Assembly: GCA_002311635.1 (NCBI GenBank)
Contig: DBZJ01000085.1
Coordinates: 1 to 9,978 of the forward strand
Reading direction: 5' to 3'
Length of the DNA: 9,978 nucleotides
Origin: Syntrophaceae bacterium UBA1163
GTDB lineage: Bacteria; Desulfobacterota; BSN033; UBA1163
Shown here: positions 1 through 6,625 of the stretch, one piece after another
How the letters are laid out: every line of letters begins with the position of its first letter
How positions within the stretch are numbered: the first letter of the stretch is position 1
Notes under the pieces: generated by a model
What the model saw: the letters and a program-made list of their open reading frames with translations, nothing else
Told to the model about the DNA's origin: nothing
Database searches by the model: none
Made by a program: the position numbers and the translations under genes

Positions 1-1
1 A

Positions 2-151
2 CGATTCCGGGAGGTTCGAAGAAGAAGCCGACCCATGGGGACCTTCAGTGATCGAACCAGTATGGAACGAATTCTGTATTCAGTCTTTACTTACGAGAAT
101 CTTAAACAAGGAACAGCTACCCCATTTCTTTTGCTGACACAAAACAATTGA
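2..151 (+). CDS. IS256/mutator-type transposase, C-terminal end (partial)
   Basis: The frame starting at base 2 is open from the window edge to a TGA at 149-151, giving 49 residues. The N-terminal part lies outside the window. Seen: an arginine-rich stretch (FREVRRRSRPMG, residues 2-13), then F-S-D-R-T-S-M-E-R-I-L and a short tail ending in LTQNN. Known of the family: IS256/mutator DDE transposases end with a comparable basic RRRT/S-x-x-x-G-x-F block, followed by a helix with S-x-x-R-hydrophobic-hydrophobic. The final codons overlap a sequence repeated in inverted orientation at the other end of the window, as expected when a transposase stop codon lies inside the right terminal repeat. The catalytic residues are not in view, so the activity of the full element cannot be judged. 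Another DDE family is possible but less likely. Confidence 0.78.
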   Translation, partial: RFREVRRRSRPMGTFSDRTSMERILYSVFTYENLKQGTATPFLLLTQNN

Positions 152-159
152 CATTACCA
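137..159 (+). repeat. terminal inverted repeat of the left IS (copy 1)
   Basis: These 23 bases begin ACACAAAACAATTGAC and end ATTACCA. They match the reverse complement of 9956-9978 without a mismatch. A chance match of this length in 10 kb is very unlikely. The arm reads GGTAATGTC from the outside, like the GG-starting ends common in IS256-type elements. Confidence 0.85.
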
Positions 160-218
160 TTTATGAGGCCTCTGAAGAATCCCTAAAGCCTTTTTGAGAA
201 ACCTCTGATTACACAGAT

Positions 219-247
219 TTCAAAAGACGATTGGACAGATATAGAAT
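219..247 (+). promoter_or_regulatory. possible sigma-70 promoter for the 88-residue gene
   Basis: TTCAAA (219-224) and TAGAAT (242-247) are separated by 17 bases. The matches to consensus are 4/6 and 5/6. Transcription would start near 254, about 100 nt before the ATG at 353. Nothing else in 160-352 is recognisable, and no other gene was found there. Confidence 0.3.
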
Positions 248-352
248 TCCCCGACCCAGCCCTGTGCGTTTTTGGCTGAGACCTTTACAAGAAAATGGTC
301 GCCTGTTATATGAGAAGGAGGAAGGAAAAGGCAAGAAATTACCGCAAAGAAA

Positions 353-619
353 ATGGAAATAAATGACCAAGAAATCAGAGAGGAGAACCGAAAGCTTCGT
401 TATCTGCGGTTCTTAGTTGACTTTTCTATCTTGTCGATCCAGCAAGATGACCTGTCATTTGAAGAAGCGCAGGAGCTTGTGGAGAACGTGAAACGGGCGG
501 CCTGCAGCCTCTTCCCCGGAAAAGAGGAAACATTTGAACTGATTTACCGGCCGAGGTTCAATCGAGTCATTCGCGAGAGGTTTGGATTTATTCCGTCGGA
601 AAACCCATCATCTTATTAA
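353..619 (+). CDS. small hypothetical protein, 88 residues
   Basis: I do not recognise a named family. The product is soluble-looking, with no signal peptide, membrane segment or cysteine pair (one Cys, residue 51). It appears to be mostly helical: a charged N-terminus (residues 1-16, rich in E, R and K), an amphipathic helix ending in FSILSI (24-29), an acidic helix LSFEEAQELVENVKRAA (34-50), and a basic aromatic tail with R-P-R-F-N-R-V-I-R-E-R-F-G-F (66-79). ATG 353 is the only ATG after the in-frame stop at 311-313. A purine-rich AAGGAGG at 315-321 is about 31 nt upstream, too far for a normal ribosome site. A rare ATT start at 338 would sit better behind the AAGG at 328-331. The gene is convergent with proS, 52 nt away. 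Codon use looks normal. Confidence 0.65.
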   Translation: MEINDQEIREENRKLRYLRFLVDFSILSIQQDDLSFEEAQELVENVKRAACSLFPGKEETFELIYRPRFNRVIRERFGFIPSENPSSY

Positions 620-625
620 CAAAGT

Positions 626-667
626 TTCCAAACCATAATCTTCAATTTGGAATTTGGAATTTGAAAT
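626..667. repeat. AT-rich heptamer repeat and weak hairpin between convergent genes
   Basis: AATTTGG occurs twice in tandem (644-657), followed by the related AATTTGAAATT (658-667 plus one base). TTCCAAA at 626-632 is complementary to TTTGGAA at 646-652 or, alternatively, at 653-659. Either pairing gives a 7-bp hairpin. There is no run of T on either strand after the stem, so this is a poor intrinsic terminator, although its place between two convergent stop codons would suit one. Confidence 0.4.
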
Positions 668-671
668 TGAT

Positions 672-2402
672 CTATCCCAATCCTCCCATCTCTTGATCTA
701 TCATCTCTTTGATCTTTGACAGAATCTCCTCTTTTTTTACCAGGAGGACCTCACCGGTCCTTCGCTTTTTTATTTCCACCAGGCCCTTCTTCAAATTCTT
801 TTCTCCAAGGGTTACCCTCAAGGGAATCCCGACGAGGTCTGCATCTTTGAATTTTACCCCCGGACTCTCTTCACGGTCATCGTACAAAACCTCTATCCCG
901 CTCTGCGACAGCGTTTGATAGAGTTGCTCCGCCGTCTCCTTCAGGAAGTCCGTTTTGATATTGACCGGAAGGATGAGAACCTGAAAGGGAGCGATGGGCA
1001 TGGGAAAGATGATCCCATTTTGATCGTAAGACTGCTCGATGGCAGCGGCGACCGTTCTTCCCACACCGATCCCATAGCACCCCATGACAATTTCTCTTTC
1101 TCTCCCCTGCTCATCCAAGAAAGTGGCTCCCATGGCCTTACTGTATTTGGTCCCCAGCTTAAAGGTATGGCCGACCTCAATCCCCTTGTCCATCCTGGTC
1201 TCCTTCCCGCAAAGGGGGCACCGGTCTCCCGGGGCGAATCTTCGGATATCTACAAATTGAGAGACCTGAAAATCACGGACCGTATTCACATGGATGAGGT
1301 GGGCATCCTTTTCGTTCGCTCCGGTGACAAAGTTGACCATCTCCCGGATGTCGAGGTCGGCGAGAATAGGAACGGAGAGACCGATGGGGCCGGCGAACCC
1401 TTTGGGGGCGCGTGTGATCTTTTCCACGGTCTCCTCACTCGCCAATTGACTGTTTTCCGAACCCCATACCGCCTTCAGCTTCTTTTCACTGATCTCGTGG
1501 TCTCCGCGGACCAGGGCCGCGACGCATCCTTTGTCGCTGTCAAAAATAAGGGTTTTGACCAGATCCCGGGGTGAGACGTTGAGAAACTGAGTCACTTCTT
1601 CTACGGTTCGTTTTTCGGGTGTCAATACTTTCTGGATAGGCTTCTGGGATCCTTTGCCATCGGTTTGTCCCTCTTTCGCTTGTCTTCGGAATTCCGCTTT
1701 TTCGATATTGGCCGCATAAGAACAGTGCGTACAGCTGACAATCGTCTCCTCTCCTGTTTCCGCCAGAACCATAAATTCGTGAGAGAAGGACCCTCCGATC
1801 AGACCGGTCTCCGCCTCCACCGCTTTGAATCTTAGGCCGCATCGGGTGAAGATGCGCGTATAGGCCTCGATCATTTTTCGGTAACTTTCGTCCACTCCCT
1901 TCTCATCGGCATCGAAACTGTAGGCATCTTTCATGATAAATTCACGAGCGCGCATGACGCCGAACCGAGGCCGGATCTCATCTCTGAACTTGGTCTGGAT
2001 CTGATAGAGATTGAGCGGCATCTGGCGATACGAACGGATTTCTTTCCGGGCGATGTCCGTGATCACCTCCTCATGGGTGGGGCCCAGACAACACTCCCTG
2101 TTGTGCCGGTCCTTGAACCGTGCCAGCTCGCTCCCGTATTCTTCCCATCGGTGGCTCTCTTGCCAGAGCTCAGCGGGCTGGACGAAGGGGAGTAATACCT
2201 CAATGGCCCCGGCCCGGTTCATCTCCTCACGGACGATGGCTTCCACTTTTCTGATGGATCGAAGGCCAAAAGGGAGGTAGGAATAGATGCCGGAGGCCAG
2301 TTTCCGGATCATTCCTGCCCGAAGCATCAACTGGTGACTGGGAACTTCTGCTTCAGAAGGAACCTCCTTCAATGTGGGCAGCAGATATTGTGAATATCGC
2401 AT
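672..2402 (-). CDS. proS: prolyl-tRNA synthetase (bacterial type, with editing domain)
   Basis: This class II aminoacyl-tRNA synthetase charges tRNA-Pro with proline in the cytoplasm. At 576 residues it is about the usual size of the long bacterial form. The N-terminus reads MRYSQYLLPTLKEVPSEAE, typical of ProRS. The LGPTHEE segment is at 106-112. Motif 2 is TKFRDEIRPRFGVMRAREF (137-155), with MKDAYSF following. Motif 3 is GCYGIGVGRT (441-450). Between motifs 2 and 3 lies the YbaK-like INS editing domain (about 225-385), with the conserved lysine in VKTLIF (K283) and a GFAGP loop (335-339). CxxC pairs at 224/227 and 395/398 may bind metal. The C-terminal anticodon-binding domain starts around 470. 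The ATG is preceded by GGAGGAGAG on the minus strand with about 5 nt spacing. It stands alone, convergent with the 88-residue gene and divergent from the PAP2 gene. Confidence 0.98.
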   Translation of the reverse strand: MRYSQYLLPTLKEVPSEAEVPSHQLMLRAGMIRKLASGIYSYLPFGLRSIRKVEAIVREEMNRAGAIEVLLPFVQPAELWQESHRWEEYGSELARFKDRHNRECCLGPTHEEVITDIARKEIRSYRQMPLNLYQIQTKFRDEIRPRFGVMRAREFIMKDAYSFDADEKGVDESYRKMIEAYTRIFTRCGLRFKAVEAETGLIGGSFSHEFMVLAETGEETIVSCTHCSYAANIEKAEFRRQAKEGQTDGKGSQKPIQKVLTPEKRTVEEVTQFLNVSPRDLVKTLIFDSDKGCVAALVRGDHEISEKKLKAVWGSENSQLASEETVEKITRAPKGFAGPIGLSVPILADLDIREMVNFVTGANEKDAHLIHVNTVRDFQVSQFVDIRRFAPGDRCPLCGKETRMDKGIEVGHTFKLGTKYSKAMGATFLDEQGREREIVMGCYGIGVGRTVAAAIEQSYDQNGIIFPMPIAPFQVLILPVNIKTDFLKETAEQLYQTLSQSGIEVLYDDREESPGVKFKDADLVGIPLRVTLGEKNLKKGLVEIKKRRTGEVLLVKKEEILSKIKEMIDQEMGGLG

Positions 2403-2425
2403 TGGACTCTCCTCCCCTCTCCCGC

Positions 2426-2447
2426 CCCTCTCCCGGAGGGAAGAGGG
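2426..2447 (-). repeat. GC-rich hairpin in the proS leader (interspersed-repeat-like)
   Basis: On the plus strand CCCTCTCCC (2426-2434) pairs with GGGAAGAGGG (2438-2447) around a GGA loop, with one bulged A. The surrounding purine/pyrimidine-skewed sequence (2409-2460, many CCCTC/GAGGG units) resembles the GAGGG-type intergenic hairpins dispersed in many proteobacterial genomes. It lies 24-45 nt before the proS start codon, just upstream of its ribosome-binding site, so it would be in the mRNA leader. Confidence 0.5.
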
Positions 2448-2463
2448 ATGGAGTGAGGGCTCC

Positions 2464-2492
2464 TTGATTTTTCCTCCTTCATAATATATATA
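2464..2492 (+). promoter_or_regulatory. possible promoter of the PAP2 gene, near-leaderless
   Basis: TTGATT (2464-2469) and TATATA (2487-2492) are 17 bases apart. TATAAA (2489-2494) is an alternative -10 box. Initiation would fall at about 2499-2502, only a few bases before the ATG at 2505. No Shine-Dalgarno sequence precedes that ATG. Confidence 0.35.
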
Positions 2493-2504
2493 AAATTCTC
2501 ACAA

Positions 2505-3380
2505 ATGAAAAGAATCCTTCCTGCTCAAGGGTTGACCCTTTTCTTCTTAACCGGTTTGGTCATTTTAACGCTCTTTTTCCATGGCCATATCCCGCGCTGG
2601 CATGCTTTGCTCTTTCGTTATTTCGTCCTGTTAGGTCTTCTTTTTGGTCTGAAATTATCATGGGATCGAAAAGCAATGGGGAAGACAGGAGCATTTTTTC
2701 ATCATTTCTCTCCCATCCTATTTGTCATCCTCATCTATGAATCCCTCGGTGATTTGATCCAATACCTCCAGCCGGATGTCGACGCCCGGCTGATGCGGAT
2801 CGATTTTTCCATCTTCGGGGTCCAGCCCACCTTTTGGATGCAACGCTGGATCGTCCCGTGGCTGACAGACATCCTGTCCGTGGCTTACATCAGCTATTAT
2901 TTCATCCCGGTGGTTTTCATCGTCGTCCTCTATTTGAGGAATCGGATGGTGGAGCTGGATCGGTCGGTTTTTGTCTTGGCCTTCGGATACTACGTTTCCT
3001 TTATCGGCTATATCCTCTTCCCGGCTGTGGGACCTCGTTATGCCTTAACTCATCTTTACTCCGTTTCGCTTGACGGAAGCTGGATCACCGATTTTGTCAC
3101 AAATACATTGAATGCCCTGGAACACAATAAGCGGGACTGCATGCCCAGCGGCCACACCCAGATCGTCCTGATGGTCTTATACTTGGCCTATCGCTATCAA
3201 CGGCTTCTCTTCTATCTCCTTTTCCCTATTGTCTGCGCTCTCATCCTCTCCACCATTTACCTGAGGTACCATTACGTGATCGATCTTCTGGTCGGAATGG
3301 CATCGGCAATAGGGTGTACGATCGTTGGGCCCCGACTTTACAGATGGTGGAATATGGAATGCGGTACTCAGAACGTGTAG
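2505..3380 (+). CDS. PAP2-superfamily membrane protein, Aur1/inositol-phosphotransferase-like (PAP2_3)
   Basis: This is an integral membrane protein of 291 residues with about six hydrophobic segments (roughly 9-26, 36-50, 69-86, 120-143, 155-173, 220-275 as two). The PAP2 signature is present in an Aur1-like form: GPRY (176-179) in place of the canonical KxxxxxxRP, PSGH (214-217), and LRYHYVID (253-260) with the expected His256 and Asp260. The upstream RIDFSIFGVQPTFWMQ stretch (98-113) is typical of the PAP2_3/Aur1-like branch. Known of the branch: its members move or remove phosphate-linked head groups on membrane lipids, inositol phosphorylceramide synthase being the best-known case. The substrate here is unknown; a plain lipid phosphatase is also possible. 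The active site should face the non-cytoplasmic side. The gene diverges from proS and converges on the GNAT gene. Confidence 0.85.
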   Translation: MKRILPAQGLTLFFLTGLVILTLFFHGHIPRWHALLFRYFVLLGLLFGLKLSWDRKAMGKTGAFFHHFSPILFVILIYESLGDLIQYLQPDVDARLMRIDFSIFGVQPTFWMQRWIVPWLTDILSVAYISYYFIPVVFIVVLYLRNRMVELDRSVFVLAFGYYVSFIGYILFPAVGPRYALTHLYSVSLDGSWITDFVTNTLNALEHNKRDCMPSGHTQIVLMVLYLAYRYQRLLFYLLFPIVCALILSTIYLRYHYVIDLLVGMASAIGCTIVGPRLYRWWNMECGTQNV

Positions 3381-3436
3381 ACTGTGGAGCGCAGAAAGCA
3401 GCTTTTTTCCACTACCTCCCAGCTTCTACTTTCCAA

Positions 3437-4561
3437 TTAGAGGAGGGTCTCGTAAATCCGATAGGTTTTATACGATTTTCCCCCCATCGCTTCGATCCCG
3501 TGTCGCATCAGGGCATTCTCTTCAAGAATCCATGAACATTCTGCTTGCTGGTAACCCTTTTTGTTCCCTCTCTTGAAGGTCTCTATATAGAGGAGGCCTT
3601 CGATTCCTTTCTTCTGAAAGTCATGTTTCACCCCCAGAAGCATCACTCGAATCTTATGAATCTTTTTTGAATAGTAAAGGAACTTGATCGCGCCCAGAAG
3701 CCCGAGCTTTCCGTTCAGGTGTTTGAGCACCACGTAATAATCCGGGATAGCGACAGAGAAACCCACGGGCTCATCCCCCCAGTAGGCGAAAAGAACCAAA
3801 TCAGCTACGACCAGAGGCTTCAGATCCTTTGCCGTGAGATCGAGCTCTTCATCGGTCATTGGAACGAATCCCCAATTTTTGCTCCAGGCCTCGTTGTAGA
3901 TCTCTTTGACAATTTTTAATTCCTCACCAAAATGGCGAAGATCAATGGGACGGACATGAAGTTGGGGTTCCTTTTTCTTCAATCTCTCGGTGATACGATC
4001 CAGACGAGCGAGATGGAAAGTAGGCGTCTCCAAGAGGTAGGCATAAAGATCCATCTTCTTCCTCAGCCCAAAGCCCTCCAGCAAAGAGGGGTAAGTAGGA
4101 GGGTTATAAGGCATCATCAAGCAAGGAGAGGAATCAAACCCCTCGACGAGAAGACCGCATTCATCGTTGGTCGAAGGGTTCATCGGTCCGGCCATCTTCG
4201 CCATCCCATGCCCTTTCAACCAGTCCGCAACCTTTGAGAGGAGAATTCCTGCTATCTCCGCATCAGGAACGGATTCGAAGAATCCGAAGAAACCCACTTT
4301 CTCCTGGTGAAACTCAATGTAGTGGTGATCGATGATGCCCGCAATTCTTCCAACGACCTTTTTCTCCCGGTATGCCAGAAATAAGATCATCTCCGAATGG
4401 GAACGGAAGGGATGACTTGGACTAAATTTCAGAAGCTGATCTTTGACGAGAGGAGGGACCCAATATTGATCCCCTTTATAAATCTCCCAGGGAAATCGAA
4501 TGAAAGTCATGAGGTCTTGTTGATTTTTTACTTCTTCAACCTGGAGTTCCTGTCTTGTCAT
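3437..4561 (-). CDS. GNAT-fold acyltransferase, YghO / bacterial ceramide synthase-like
   Basis: The product has 374 residues. The family-defining N-terminal block FIRFPWEIYKGDQYWVPPL (20-38) is followed by the NPF-like SHPFRSHSE (49-57), FLAYREKKVVGRIAGIID (61-78) and GFFGFFES (90-97), then AGPMNPSTNDECGLLVEGF (124-142). A second GNAT-like half covers about 203-374, with VMLLGVKHDFQKKGIEGLLY (306-325) as the probable acyl-CoA/ACP-binding loop. No signal peptide is seen. The E. coli YghO-type family includes, as I recall, the bacterial ceramide synthase of Caulobacter, but most members are uncharacterised. The reading frame opens at a TTG at 4579, but I chose the internal ATG at 4561: it lies 7 nt after a strong GGAGGT on the minus strand. 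It sits 123 nt downstream of the SDR gene at 4685-5656 and may be co-transcribed with it. Confidence 0.8.
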   Translation of the reverse strand: MTRQELQVEEVKNQQDLMTFIRFPWEIYKGDQYWVPPLVKDQLLKFSPSHPFRSHSEMILFLAYREKKVVGRIAGIIDHHYIEFHQEKVGFFGFFESVPDAEIAGILLSKVADWLKGHGMAKMAGPMNPSTNDECGLLVEGFDSSPCLMMPYNPPTYPSLLEGFGLRKKMDLYAYLLETPTFHLARLDRITERLKKKEPQLHVRPIDLRHFGEELKIVKEIYNEAWSKNWGFVPMTDEELDLTAKDLKPLVVADLVLFAYWGDEPVGFSVAIPDYYVVLKHLNGKLGLLGAIKFLYYSKKIHKIRVMLLGVKHDFQKKGIEGLLYIETFKRGNKKGYQQAECSWILEENALMRHGIEAMGGKSYKTYRIYETLL

Positions 4562-4684
4562 ATCATTGACCTCCGTCAAATGAGTCTCAATTGTTTTTCC
4601 TTTTTTCGATCATCTCAACCCTTGGGTCTGTTCATGAATGTTCAAACCTTTTCCAAAAAGAGCTGCAGGGCGCCTCTCGATGTT
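4562..4684 (-). other. intergenic region between the second SDR and GNAT genes
   Basis: On the minus strand this stretch holds a weak AGAG/CTCT hairpin followed by five T just after the SDR stop (poor terminator). It also has two copies of TGAACA ten bases apart around 4630-4645, and a weak promoter-like TTGAGA with AACAAT 17 bases later. Near the GNAT start is its GGAGGT ribosome site. None of the promoter or terminator signals is strong. Confidence 0.3.
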
Positions 4685-5656
4685 CTATAACCAATTTTGA
4701 TTCTTGTACCACTCGTAGGTCAATCGGGCCCCTTCCGAAAGCTGGAATTGGGGTTGAAAGCCCAGTATGGTTTTGGCCTTTGTGATGTCGCAAGTCCAAT
4801 ATTTCTGGACCATCTGTTCCGCCATCCCTCTGCTAATGAGCCTGGGTTTCCGAGAGACGATGGAGAGATACTCCGAGAGGGAGGCGACTCCGAGGATGAG
4901 CCATTTCGGGATGGGAATGGAAAGGGGGGTGACCCCCATCGTCCGGGCAAAGGTATCACCGATTTCTCTCATAATATAATCCGTGCCATCCGAAAGAAAA
5001 AATATCTCGCCGCTTTTCGTTTGGGACTCTGCGGACAATAGGATGGCTTGGATGACATCTTGGACATAACAGAGACTGACTTTCCCGCTAAAACAGGGGT
5101 TGATCCTTCTGGAGACCCATTTGAATAAGGCATAAAAATCCTTATCCCTTGGCCCATAAACTCCGGGAGGTCGTAAAATGACGAGAGGGATTTCGTCAGC
5201 ATGCGCAAGGGCTAACTCCTCTCCCATTCTTTTGCTCTTGCCATAGAAGGAAACCGGTTCACAGGAGTCTGATTCCTCTTTTCTGTCTCCATTCCGACAC
5301 GGTCCTGCCGCGGCCTGGCTTGAAACATAGACGAATTTCTGAAGACGAGGATTATTTTCGAGACAGGCATGGATTAGGTTCTCGGTTCCCAAACCGTTTA
5401 CTTCAAAATACGTTTCCTCTCGGATGGCTTTTGTCACACCGGCGAGATGAAATACCCAATCAATACCCTTCACCATCTCTCCCAAGGAGGTCTGATCATT
5501 ACAATCACCATGGACGAACTCGACAGGGAGACCTTTCAGCCACCTCAAATCGCTCGACTTTCGGAGGGGGCAGCGGACTTCGACTCCCCGTTGAAGAAGT
5601 GCTTCGACGAGATGGCTTCCGATAAACCCTGTTCCACCCGTTACTAACGCTTTCAA
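4685..5656 (-). CDS. extended SDR, NAD(P)-dependent epimerase/dehydratase/reductase
   Basis: The product is a cytoplasmic Rossmann-fold enzyme of 323 residues. The nucleotide-binding motif TGGTGFIG is at residues 6-13, an acidic GDCND turn at about 50-54, HLAGVTKA at 70-77, the catalytic serine in YVSSQAAAG (110-118), and the Tyr-Lys pair in FYGKSK (Y138, K142). ILRPPGVYGPRDKDF (160-174) is typical of the sugar-epimerase/dihydroflavonol-reductase-like branch. The substrate cannot be read from the sequence. The frame runs back to a TTG at 5719, but a TTGACA/TAGAAT promoter lies inside that extension, and the TTG at 5656 gives the standard N-terminus MKALVTGGTGFIGSHL. I therefore start there; its ribosome site is weak (AAGAG). 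The downstream neighbour is the GNAT gene, so the two may act on the same lipid-like product. Confidence 0.88.
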   Translation of the reverse strand: MKALVTGGTGFIGSHLVEALLQRGVEVRCPLRKSSDLRWLKGLPVEFVHGDCNDQTSLGEMVKGIDWVFHLAGVTKAIREETYFEVNGLGTENLIHACLENNPRLQKFVYVSSQAAAGPCRNGDRKEESDSCEPVSFYGKSKRMGEELALAHADEIPLVILRPPGVYGPRDKDFYALFKWVSRRINPCFSGKVSLCYVQDVIQAILLSAESQTKSGEIFFLSDGTDYIMREIGDTFARTMGVTPLSIPIPKWLILGVASLSEYLSIVSRKPRLISRGMAEQMVQKYWTCDITKAKTILGFQPQFQLSEGARLTYEWYKNQNWL

Positions 5657-5685
5657 ATCACTCTTGGCCCGTTTAAACCTTACAA

Positions 5686-5713
5686 ATTCTATATTTTTTC
5701 GGACAATTGTCAA
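5686..5713 (-). promoter_or_regulatory. sigma-70 promoter of the second SDR gene
   Basis: On the minus strand a perfect TTGACA (5713-5708) is followed after 16 bases by TAGAAT (5691-5686, 5/6). Initiation is expected near 5679, about 23 nt before the TTG start codon at 5656. The -35 box overlaps a perfect 10-bp palindrome GACAATTGTC (5711-5702), which could be an operator. Confidence 0.65.
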
Positions 5714-5902
5714 GCACAATTATAACCGTTTTTTTCAGATGCAGAGGGTATTTCTGATCTGAAAAGACGAGAATGACCGGGGAATTTCTCGCCCGAAGAA
5801 TTTTGACCATAAGATCGGCGCGAGAGAAAGGGGTCCATCGAAGAAGACTCCTGAAAAGGCTCCGATGGGATGACGCTCAATCGTTCCTCCGATGGTTGTG
5901 TC
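5714..5902. other. intergenic region between CPBP gene end and second SDR promoter
   Basis: No gene is supported here. Reading frames that cross it on either strand are shadows of the CPBP gene. An imperfect inverted repeat with TCAGAT and ATCTGA arms lies just after a run of seven T (plus strand, about 5738-5765). CGAGAA and TTCTCG arms are also present around 5768-5793. Neither stem is followed by a T run in the sense needed for termination. Confidence 0.35.
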
Positions 5903-6625
5903 TTAGAAATAGGATACAAAGACATCCACAGAGACACCCAAAAGCCAATGGAGCAAAAGAACGAAGAGCAACGAACGGCCGCGCCAGGCGATGATGCCCA
6001 AAACGATTCCTCCGAAGATGGAAGCGTATATTTCGCCGAGCGGTTTGCCGGTATGCAACAGACAGGAAGCGAGCGTTTGGACGAGAATGGCATTCCAGCC
6101 TCCCAACGCTCCTTCTAATCCGAACTGCATATAACCACGGAAGAAAAATTCCCAACCGAGATAGAACACCAAGTAAGAGAAAGCATAGACAGCGGACGTC
6201 CACAGAGAGCTGCTCGCCCCTTTATAGAGAGGATATTCGAGCCGAAAAGGTTCCGTCCGTGAAGACAGATAGGCAAGGGCAATCATCACCGGAGCGAGAA
6301 AAAGAAAGGCCTTGATCCCCCATCGGATATCGCCGAACCGTACGCCGTAAACGGAAAGGGGTTCGCGGAAAATGAACTTTACAATGAGCGCGGGGATGAA
6401 GCCGAGGAGGACGAAGGAAGCGAGGAATGTGTAGAGGACGGAGGTGAGTTCGGTATCTTCAAATAGAACAAAGGCAGACGCCAGATGATTCAGATAAAAA
6501 GTCTTCGTTCCGAAATACCTGAAGGTCGTCAGGATCATCGGGACGCTCAGCAGAATAACAGTGGATTTGTTATTTCCTCTGCTGAGGAACCCCTGCCGGA
6601 TAAGGGTAGATGTAATCCGGTTCAT
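5903..6625 (-). CDS. CPBP-family (CAAX protease/Rce1-like) membrane protein
   Basis: The product has 240 residues and is strongly hydrophobic, with about six to seven membrane segments (roughly 22-35, 48-56, 62-85, 103-120, 143-158, 180-215, 218-237). It carries the CPBP/Abi domain: WEFFFRG (158-164) at motif 1, His191 in SCLLHTG at motif 2 and His226 in LLLHWLLG at motif 3. Family members are intramembrane metalloproteases or related proteins. Here motif 1 has W-E-x-x-x-R in place of E-E-x-x-x-R, and G230 takes the place of the motif 3 asparagine, so proteolytic activity is uncertain. The frame extends to a GTG at 6655, but I chose the ATG at 6625. It forms an ATGA overlap with the stop codon of the upstream SDR gene and has GAGAG just before it. 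Translational coupling to that SDR is likely. Confidence 0.82.
   Translation of the reverse strand: MNRITSTLIRQGFLSRGNNKSTVILLSVPMILTTFRYFGTKTFYLNHLASAFVLFEDTELTSVLYTFLASFVLLGFIPALIVKFIFREPLSVYGVRFGDIRWGIKAFLFLAPVMIALAYLSSRTEPFRLEYPLYKGASSSLWTSAVYAFSYLVFYLGWEFFFRGYMQFGLEGALGGWNAILVQTLASCLLHTGKPLGEIYASIFGGIVLGIIAWRGRSLLFVLLLHWLLGVSVDVFVSYF

Larger units (their letters stand above)
1..159 (+). mobile_element. right end of an insertion sequence (IS256-like)
   Basis: This is the 3' end of a transposase frame plus a terminal-repeat-like sequence at 137-159. The element should extend to the left beyond the window. The sequence after 159 (TTTATGAGGCC) no longer matches the second copy at the right edge, so the element boundary lies at or within a base or two of 159. 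Confidence 0.7.

Noticed and set aside
915..1574. A 219-codon plus-strand frame inside proS
   Set aside because: It is antisense to a well-supported proS, has no recognisable domain, and arises from the codon bias of the opposite strand.
3381..3436. Possible bidirectional terminator between the PAP2 and GNAT genes
   Set aside because: Only a short GTGGA/TCCAC pairing and an internal T run were found; the stem is too weak to call.
5710..6093. A 127-codon minus-strand frame crossing the CPBP 3' end and the intergenic region
   Set aside because: It overlaps the CPBP gene in another frame, its product is low in recognisable features and rich in serine and arginine, and no ribosome site supports it.
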